Source: an uncultured Candidatus Melainabacteria bacterium (GTDB taxonomy: Bacteria; Cyanobacteriota; Vampirovibrionia; Gastranaerophilales; Gastranaerophilaceae). Taken from it: a stretch of 64,000 nt of DNA. The position numbers and the translations under genes were made by a program. The notes beneath the pieces are model-generated. The model saw only the letters and a program-made list of their open reading frames with translations, ran no database searches and was not told where the DNA came from. Below, one piece after another: positions 58,886 through 64,000 of this stretch; the first letter of the stretch is position 1, and each line of letters starts with the position of its first letter. The stretch lies in assembly GCA_934718135.1 (NCBI GenBank), contig CAKUZW010000008.1, forward strand, positions 1 to 64,000, given 5' to 3'.

Positions 58886-58906
58886 ATTTTAGTTTTAAGG
58901 AGCAGC

Positions 58907-59500
58907 ATGAAAAAGAAGAAATTAGGTTTTACATTGGCAGAAACATTAATTACAATTGGGCTAATAGGTATTGTGGCAGCACTGACAATCCCAAGTTTAA
59001 TGACAAATATCAGACATAGAGATTACACCGTAAAATTAAAAAAGTTCAATTCAACAATGCGTCAAGCTCTGATATCTGCGGAAGAGGAATTTGGGCCTGT
59101 AAATGATTGGGATCAATCGTTAGAGGTTAATGATTTTGTTAAAAAATATTTGTCACCATTTATAAAAATATCTCGAAACGGTAATTTTTATTATTTTTCA
59201 GATGGAACATTATTTCGCATTTACAGGGGTGATTGTATTGATTTTATCTATGATGTAAACGGGTTGAGTAAACCAAATAAAGAAGGTTATGACAGATTTA
59301 GATTTTTGTTTTGCGGAAGAGATAATGGAAACATTTGGTGTCCTGATATTGGTTTTTGTGCATATAGAAGCATGTCGCAGAAAAAAGAAAATTCTCGTTC
59401 AAAATTCTTGGAATTATGTAGAACTACACCTTACTATTGCTCGGCATTGTTGGAATACGACAACTGGAGTTTTAGCAAAGATTATCCATACTATAAATAA
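58907..59500 (+). CDS. Prepilin-like protein
   Basis: This 197-residue protein starts at ATG 58907, with AAGGAG just upstream; an earlier in-frame start at 58808 runs through the regulatory repeat and is rejected. The short basic leader MKKKKLG is canonical, followed by FTLAETLITIGLIGIVAAL with Gly at -1 and Glu at +5. The C-terminal domain contains about six Cys and ends YYCSALLEYDNW...DYP, matching the end of the protein at 54789, so the two are paralogues. It is divergent from an XRE gene and presumably acts as a pilin-like surface or secretion subunit. Confidence 0.87.
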   Translation: MKKKKLGFTLAETLITIGLIGIVAALTIPSLMTNIRHRDYTVKLKKFNSTMRQALISAEEEFGPVNDWDQSLEVNDFVKKYLSPFIKISRNGNFYYFSDGTLFRIYRGDCIDFIYDVNGLSKPNKEGYDRFRFLFCGRDNGNIWCPDIGFCAYRSMSQKKENSRSKFLELCRTTPYYCSALLEYDNWSFSKDYPYYK

Positions 59501-59528
59501 ATTTAGTTATTTAGTATTAATGACCTTT

Positions 59529-59557
59529 TTGAAAGTTTATTATATAATTTATATATA
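59529..59557 (+). promoter_or_regulatory. Promoter of glgC
   Basis: TTGAAA (59529-59534), 17 bases, then TATATA (59552-59557). The glgC ATG, preceded by GAGAGAGGG, follows 18 bases later. Confidence 0.5.
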
Positions 59558-59575
59558 GTTGAGAGAGGGTTAAAT

Positions 59576-60811
59576 ATGACGGTTGACAATGCACTAGTTA
59601 TGATTTTGGCAGGTGGTGAGGGTAAAAGATTGTACCCGTTAACGAAAGACAGAGCGAAGCCTGCTGTTCCATTTGGCGGTAGATATAGAATTATTGATTT
59701 TGTATTGAATAATTTTATAAACTCCGGTTTTTACAAAATCAAGGTTTTAACTCAATATAAATCTGATTCATTAAATAAACATATCACAAGAGGTTGGGCA
59801 CTATCTCCGTTTTTGGATCAGTATGTTGATTTGTGTCCGGCTCAAATGAGGATTGGAAATGATTGGTATCGTGGAACTGCGGATGCTATTTATCAAAACA
59901 TTTTTCATATAACAGATGAAGATCCTCGATATGTTTGTATTTTTGGTGGTGATCATATTTATAAAATGAAAGTTTCTCAAATGTTAGATTTCCACAAAGA
60001 AAAGAATGCGGACTTATCAATTTCCGGTATTCCTATTCCAATTGAAGAGGCTTCAGAATTCGGAATTATGGAAGTTGATGATAATTGGAAACTTGTGAAT
60101 TTTGTTGAAAAACCTAAACATACTCCAAAATCTATTCCGGGTCATCCTGAATTGTGTTTGGCATCTATGGGAAATTATATTTTTGATAAAGAGATTCTTC
60201 TTGATGCTTTAAATCGTGATGCTCAGCTTCCTGAATCAAATCATGATTTTGGTAAAGATGTTATTCCGATGTTGTTGGATGAAGGTAAGAATATTTATGT
60301 TTATAATTTTGCGGATAATTCATTCCCTGGAATGAGTGCTGCGGAACGTGGTTATTGGAGAGATGTAGGAAGTATTGATGCTTATTGGCAAGCTAACATG
60401 GATTTACTTGCTTATTCTCCGGAATTGAATTTGTATTCAAAAGAATGGCCTTTAAGAACCTTTAATTACAATTATCCGCCTGCAAAATTTGTTTGGGAAG
60501 AAGGCGATAGAGTTGGTATGGCAACTAATTCTATGGTGTCTGAAGGTTGTATAATTTCCGGTGGCGGATTATCACATTGTGTATTATCTCCAAAAGTTAG
60601 AATTAACAGTTATTCTAATGTTACAGATAGTATTTTGATGGAGAACGTTGAAGTTGGTAGATATTCGCAAATCAGAAAAGCGATTATTGATAAAAATGTA
60701 GTTATTCCTCCTCATTCAAAAATCGGTTTTGATAGAGAAGAGGATTTGAAACGTGGCTTCCATGTTTCAGCCGGAGGAGTTACCGTTGTGCCTAAAGGTG
60801 CAATTTTGTAA
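59576..60811 (+). CDS. glgC: Glucose-1-phosphate adenylyltransferase
   Basis: It makes ADP-glucose, the donor for glycogen synthesis. In 411 residues the marks are LAGGEGKRLYPLT (nucleotide site), the RAKPAVPFGG pyrophosphate loop, GGDHIYKM, FVEKPK (sugar-phosphate site), and GYWRDVGSID. A C-terminal left-handed beta helix follows (SVTDSILMENVEVG-like repeats). No other glycogen gene is in the window. It is followed by a hairpin at 60838-60861. Confidence 0.95.
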   Translation: MTVDNALVMILAGGEGKRLYPLTKDRAKPAVPFGGRYRIIDFVLNNFINSGFYKIKVLTQYKSDSLNKHITRGWALSPFLDQYVDLCPAQMRIGNDWYRGTADAIYQNIFHITDEDPRYVCIFGGDHIYKMKVSQMLDFHKEKNADLSISGIPIPIEEASEFGIMEVDDNWKLVNFVEKPKHTPKSIPGHPELCLASMGNYIFDKEILLDALNRDAQLPESNHDFGKDVIPMLLDEGKNIYVYNFADNSFPGMSAAERGYWRDVGSIDAYWQANMDLLAYSPELNLYSKEWPLRTFNYNYPPAKFVWEEGDRVGMATNSMVSEGCIISGGGLSHCVLSPKVRINSYSNVTDSILMENVEVGRYSQIRKAIIDKNVVIPPHSKIGFDREEDLKRGFHVSAGGVTVVPKGAIL

Positions 60812-60837
60812 TTCATTTATTTATAATTTTTATTTTT

Positions 60838-60861
60838 GAGGTACAATTCATATTGTGCCTC
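60838..60861 (+). terminator. Hairpin after glgC
   Basis: GAGGTACAAT (60838-60847) pairs with ATTGTGCCTC (60852-60861), one G-U, loop TCAT. A T-rich stretch follows. It is a probable terminator with a weak T run. Confidence 0.6.
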
Positions 60862-60949
60862 ATTTATTGTAAATTTTTATAAATTTTACCTCAAAATTTG
60901 GCAATTAATTCCCTTTATTATTTTTATGATTATGGGTAGGAATGTGTGT

Positions 60950-61543
60950 ATGTCAATAGGTTCTGTTTCAAACTCAATATCTCGAAATATGACTCAGCGA
61001 ATTGTTAATATTATGCCGAGCATGACTGTTTCTAATGAAAGAGCTTTAAAATCATTGAAGTGGATTGGTGAAAAAGTTTCTTCTCCTGAAAATAGATTGA
61101 TTTTGGGTGTTTCAGCCCTAATGTCACAACCGTTTATTGATTTACATAACAGAAAAGTTGACGAAGATACAAGAAAAATATCAGCAGCTAGAACTGTAGC
61201 CAAAATTATCGCAGGAACAGCAACCGGTGTTCTTATTCGTTCCGGTTGTATCCATGCTATTAATGCATTTACAAAACTTCCTAGTGAAATCACACCGAAT
61301 ATGAAGTTTAAAAATCTTCGAACACTGTTTACCCCAAGCCCCGGTTTGTGTGCTAATTTGAATAAATATAAAAAGGCAATGGGGACAATATTGGCGACTG
61401 TTGTTATGATGTTTACGAATTTCTTGATTGATGCTCCATTGACCAAGTTTTTAACCAACAAATTTATTGATAGAATTCACCAAAATTCTTCTAATAACCA
61501 ACCCCAATCAGAGGAGAAAAACAAGGAGGTAAAACATGGTTAA
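60950..61543 (+). CDS. Membrane protein, unknown function (first of a tandem pair)
   Basis: The ATG at 60950 is chosen because GTAGGA lies about 9 bases upstream; earlier in-frame starts encode an unlikely hydrophobic stretch across the glgC hairpin. The product is 197 residues with hydrophobic segments near residues 80-100 and 140-165 and a polar Asn/Gln/Glu-rich tail. The opening MSIGSVSNSISRNMTQR is amphipathic. No Cys motif or signal peptide is seen. The stop overlaps the next start by 8 bases. I do not recognise the family. Confidence 0.68.
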   Translation: MSIGSVSNSISRNMTQRIVNIMPSMTVSNERALKSLKWIGEKVSSPENRLILGVSALMSQPFIDLHNRKVDEDTRKISAARTVAKIIAGTATGVLIRSGCIHAINAFTKLPSEITPNMKFKNLRTLFTPSPGLCANLNKYKKAMGTILATVVMMFTNFLIDAPLTKFLTNKFIDRIHQNSSNNQPQSEEKNKEVKHG

Positions 61544-62195
61544 GCCTTCTTTGTTTATGAAAGCTAAAGATTATATCGCTGGTCGATATGGTGATGATAT
61601 AGGTAAAATGTTGGTTCACACCGGTGTAATCGGTTGGATTTTGTCATCAGCGGCTCAAGTTGTGGCAATTGTTATAAATGACAAGATTCCTAAAGAACAA
61701 AAAATGTTCCTAATTCCGCAAGAAATTGCTGATGCGGGTGTTAATATTGCATCTTTCTATTTGATTACTCAATCTTTTAAGTCTGTTGCCTCAAAACTTT
61801 TAACGACAGGCAAATGGGCTCCAAAAGTTGTTAAAGATTTTCTATCCAAAAATAAATTGGCAGATAAAATAGGAAAGACTGATTTTAATTTGTTTAAAGA
61901 TGTCAAAATGCCTCCGGATGTTTTAGATAAGGCAACAGACTTTAGAGATGGTGTTGATGTTGTGGCGACAACGGCGGGTTCTATTTTGTCATGTAACATT
62001 GTAACTCCACTTTTAAGAAATGAAATTGCGGCTCACCGTCAAAAAACATTAATTGGTAAAATGAATGGCACTGACAAAAAGCAGGAATCTGCTGTTGTCG
62101 GTCAGAAACCTGTGTTTGAAAAAAATATTGCAAGGATGAACGATTTTCAATCTTTGGCTTACAACAAATTTTCCGGTTCCTCCTTAAAGATATAG
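61536..62195 (+). CDS. Membrane protein, unknown function (second of a tandem pair)
   Basis: This 219-residue protein has a strong AAGGAGG site inside the end of the previous gene, so it is translationally coupled. Hydrophobic segments occur near residues 25-47 (VIGWILSSAAQVVAIVI) and 65-80, and a weaker one near 140-155. Like its partner it has the plan amphipathic start, a few membrane helices and a polar tail, hinting that the two form one complex. It overlaps the convergent anti-sigma gene by 12 bases. No known family is evident. Confidence 0.72.
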   Translation: MVKPSLFMKAKDYIAGRYGDDIGKMLVHTGVIGWILSSAAQVVAIVINDKIPKEQKMFLIPQEIADAGVNIASFYLITQSFKSVASKLLTTGKWAPKVVKDFLSKNKLADKIGKTDFNLFKDVKMPPDVLDKATDFRDGVDVVATTAGSILSCNIVTPLLRNEIAAHRQKTLIGKMNGTDKKQESAVVGQKPVFEKNIARMNDFQSLAYNKFSGSSLKI

Positions 62196-62714
62196 GTATA
62201 TAAAGCCTCCAATAATAGCTGCAATGATTATTGCAAAAACACAAGCAAGTTTATAAAAATAGTTGGTTGAATAATCCGGAAATTCTTGAATTTGTGAGAT
62301 TATATTTTTCGAATAATCGAATTTGGTTTCGCTTTTTGTTTTTTCATAAGCTGAATGAAGAACTTTTTTGAATTTATACATTGATTCAAGTTCTTTTCTT
62401 GCCATAGGATTTGATATAGCCATTTTTTTGATTTTTATATTTTCGTTTGAATTTAATTCATTATCAACGTAGGCAGAAAGATTTCTTCTAAATTCGGTAT
62501 TAAGTTCGTTTTTATCTTCCGAATTATCGGATATGTTTCTTTTTAGTTCATTGAAATTGTTCAAAATCCTTGTTAAATCTTCAATTTTCTTCTTGCAAAT
62601 CGGGCACTTTTCAAGGTGTAAGTCCACATATTCTTTTAATCTTGGGTTTAATTTTCCTTCGATATAAAAATTTATTAGTGCTGAAACTTGGTTGCAGGTT
62701 AGATCTTTATTCAT
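62184..62714 (-). CDS. Anti-sigma factor with zinc-finger (zf-HC2-like) domain
   Basis: The N-terminal 45 of 176 residues form an anti-sigma zinc domain, with HLEKCPICKKK giving H33-x3-C37-x2-C40 and a further Cys at position 7. A helical linker of about 100 residues follows, then one membrane helix (about 153-174, ending FAIIIAAIIGGFIYLYL). The protein should hold the ECF sigma factor encoded 14 bases upstream at the membrane until a signal releases it. No site-1 or site-2 protease is adjacent. Confidence 0.83.
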   Translation of the reverse strand: MNKDLTCNQVSALINFYIEGKLNPRLKEYVDLHLEKCPICKKKIEDLTRILNNFNELKRNISDNSEDKNELNTEFRRNLSAYVDNELNSNENIKIKKMAISNPMARKELESMYKFKKVLHSAYEKTKSETKFDYSKNIISQIQEFPDYSTNYFYKLACVFAIIIAAIIGGFIYLYL

Positions 62715-62728
62715 ATAAAACTCCTTAT

Positions 62729-63325
62729 TTAAATGTAGTGTTTTAGAACTTCTTGTAATTTAATTCTTGCTCTTGATATTCTTGATTTGACGGTTCCAAT
62801 GTTTGAATTTGTGGTTTGAGCTATTTCTTCGTAGCTTAAACCTTGAAATTCTCTCAATATTATGGCAATTCTAAATGTTTCAGGTAATTCTCTGATTGCA
62901 GATTTTATAAGTTTTTCACATTCTGTTGTTATACATTTTTCAATTGGTTTACTTTTTTGATCCGGTAGTTCAATTTTGAAATTTATATCTAACGGTTCAC
63001 AAGTGTAGTCGATAGAAATTGTTTCGGGAGTTCGTTTTTGTTTTCTGAATTCGTCATGCTTTATATTTGTTATTATATGGTTCAACCAACCTTTGAAGCA
63101 TTTTGGATTTTTGAGAGTGTGAATATTTTTTGCTACTTTTAACAAAACTTCTTGTGTTAGATCAGAAATATTGTTGTTGCTGTTTGTCATATATGTTAGA
63201 GTTGCATAAACATCTTTTTGAATTCTTCTTATGAGTTCTTCAAGTGCTTTAAAATCTTCTTGTTGAGAGAGAACGACAAGTTCTTCTATTGGCATTTTTT
63301 TGTAAAGTAGCTTATTTTCGCTCAT
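62729..63325 (-). CDS. ECF-type RNA polymerase sigma factor
   Basis: This 198-residue protein has the two sigma-70 regions of ECF factors. Region 2 is about 20-95 (DLTQEVLLKVAKNI, FKGWLNHIITNIKHDEFRK), and region 4 is about 140-195 (LPETFRIAIILREFQGLSYEEIAQ, then IGTVKSRISRAR). The linker is longer than usual. The ATG at 63325 has AAGGAG 6 bases upstream, but that site is buried in a perfect 12-bp hairpin. The anti-sigma gene follows by 14 bases. It probably controls an envelope response. Confidence 0.92.
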   Translation of the reverse strand: MSENKLLYKKMPIEELVVLSQQEDFKALEELIRRIQKDVYATLTYMTNSNNNISDLTQEVLLKVAKNIHTLKNPKCFKGWLNHIITNIKHDEFRKQKRTPETISIDYTCEPLDINFKIELPDQKSKPIEKCITTECEKLIKSAIRELPETFRIAIILREFQGLSYEEIAQTTNSNIGTVKSRISRARIKLQEVLKHYI

Positions 63326-63328
63326 AAC

Positions 63329-63357
63329 ATTCTCCTTAACTAAATGTTAAGGAGAAT
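63329..63357 (-). promoter_or_regulatory. Hairpin sequestering the ribosome site of the ECF sigma gene
   Basis: ATTCTCCTTAAC (63329-63340) and GTTAAGGAGAAT (63346-63357) form a perfect 12-bp stem with a 5-base loop. On the mRNA the 3' arm contains AAGGAG, exactly 6 bases before the ATG. Translation should need the hairpin to open, by heat, a protein or a ribosome. Confidence 0.65.
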
Positions 63358-63429
63358 TTGATTATTTTTATATCATCTTATTATTAAGTCATATAGATAA
63401 TTTTATTTTATCTGAAATAATAATTGATA

Positions 63430-64000
63430 TTATCTATTTAATTTATAGCGTAATACGGAGTTGCTCCCTTGGGAAGATACGAATAGCAAATCCCCGGTTA
63501 TTGACATACAGTATGGTTTTTGGATGTTTGAAATAAGTTCTGTAATTGCACCGTTTTTGTCAACTTTTAGAACATTATCTTTGTTGTAATTTGCAATATA
63601 AATATTTGCGGAAGAATCTATTGCAAGTCCGATTGGTCCGTCAATTTTTTGACTTTTTATATAAACAATTTTTTTATTATCCGGTCCGATTTTGTAAATT
63701 GTATTGTCTGAAAATCCTGCAACATAAAGATTTCCACTATTGTCTGTAACAACACCTGTCGGACTTGAGATATCATTATACATCCCGTTTGAGTCATTTT
63801 GAGGAGCCGCTTCTATATATGTTTTTGGTTGAGTTTGTTCGGCTTTTGCTGTCGGAATATCCGTATTCATTGAGCTTGCAAGTTCTTTTGCTCTTGCTCC
63901 AATCAGTGTATCTTGCGGAATAAGAGTCAAATACATCTTTGCCTTATCGAGCTCCCCCAACTTTTTACTCAATGCTGCTGCTTTATAAACAGATTCGTAA
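63430..64000 (-). CDS. NHL/beta-propeller repeat protein with TPR-like N-terminus (partial)
   Basis: The frame is open at the right edge, so the start lies outside. The visible 189 residues begin with a TPR-like helix pair (AAALSKKLGELDKAKMYLTLIP), then a short linker. NHL-type propeller blades follow, each of the pattern P-x-G-[VL]-x-x-D-x-x-G-N-[LI]-Y-[VI]-A (SPTGVVTDNSGNLYVAG, GPIGLAIDSSANIYIAN). These usually mediate protein contacts. The side of the membrane cannot be judged without the N-terminus. It lies just upstream of the sigma gene on the same strand, with a 9-bp inverted repeat (63393-63401 with 63429-63437) after its stop. Confidence 0.8.
   Translation of the reverse strand, partial: YESVYKAAALSKKLGELDKAKMYLTLIPQDTLIGARAKELASSMNTDIPTAKAEQTQPKTYIEAAPQNDSNGMYNDISSPTGVVTDNSGNLYVAGFSDNTIYKIGPDNKKIVYIKSQKIDGPIGLAIDSSANIYIANYNKDNVLKVDKNGAITELISNIQKPYCMSITGDLLFVSSQGSNSVLRYKLNR

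Noticed and set aside
58808..58906. Upstream start of the prepilin gene at 58808
   Set aside because: It would add a hydrophobic, Tyr/Ile-rich stretch through the regulatory inverted repeat and lacks a ribosome site, whereas ATG 58907 has AAGGAG and a canonical short leader.
1..64000. CRISPR array, prophage, insertion sequence or rRNA operon
   Set aside because: No regularly spaced direct repeats, no integrase, transposase, capsid or portal genes, and no rRNA-like sequence were seen on either strand.

Overview
The window is an AT-rich chromosomal segment of a diderm bacterium. Its best fit is a non-photosynthetic relative of Cyanobacteria (Melainabacteria/Vampirovibrionia, Gastranaerophilales-like). 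This is an inference from the gene mix and was not tested by any search. Supporting points are a Kdo transferase (waaA), which implies LPS; a GatD-type lipid II amidation subunit; GlgC; a TGS-less ThrS; an OmpR-type regulator; and several prepilin-like proteins with the start FTLAE(I/V/T)LIT. Nearly all genes are intact and densely packed, and many convergent pairs share palindromic terminators. I see no phage, IS element, CRISPR array or rRNA. There is one tRNA gene, tRNA-Pro(UGG).

Layout. 1-6.0 kb: end of a coiled-coil protein, small envelope proteins, a PilZ protein, a PLP decarboxylase, a strong small-RNA locus and a dicarboxylate symporter. 6.0-9.1 kb: coaX, tuf and small proteins including a ribbon-helix-helix regulator. 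9.2-11 kb: a prepilin-like gene whose 5' region is full of dispersed palindromic repeats, then a divergent XRE regulator. 11-21.8 kb, minus strand: a giant AsmA-like protein, cca, rsmE, a DedA protein, trkH-trkA, two YggT proteins and mtnP. 22-31 kb: an SMR transporter, a TPR protein, proS, gatD, tatD and polA. 30.8-36.4 kb: a PH-like/TonB fusion, tig-clpP-clpX, rpsP and a response regulator. 36.6-44.3 kb: speD, nnrD, trmL, a CDP-alcohol transferase, an oxidoreductase, a glycosyltransferase, dacB, a nitrilase and an acyltransferase. 44.4-52.3 kb: tRNA-Pro, a membrane-anchored HELGH zincin, an AlgJ-like/MBOAT O-acetylation pair, yidC, queA and a lytic transglycosylase. 52.5-64 kb: thrS, two more XRE/prepilin divergent pairs, a flavoprotein, folK, waaA, glgC, two unknown membrane proteins, an anti-sigma/ECF sigma pair and the end of an NHL-repeat protein.

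The genes fall into recognisable jobs. These are protein quality control (tig, clpP, clpX), potassium uptake (trkH, trkA), polyamine and methylthioadenosine metabolism (a PLP decarboxylase, speD, mtnP), tRNA maturation and charging (cca, trmL, queA, proS, thrS, tRNA-Pro), and envelope building (waaA, dacB, gatD, MBOAT, lytic transglycosylase, yidC, AsmA).

The most unusual pattern is that all three prepilin-like genes lie head-to-head with a small XRE-family regulator, and no other XRE gene is present. Two of the intergenic regions carry clear inverted repeats that could be operators. Other points worth a second look are an ECF sigma gene whose Shine-Dalgarno sequence is locked in a perfect hairpin; a small gene with an apparent one-base slip in a poly-A tract; several promoters placed so that the mRNA would be leaderless; an SMR gene that seems to start at ATT; dispersed repeats translated into a prepilin leader; and an uncharacterised membrane zincin.
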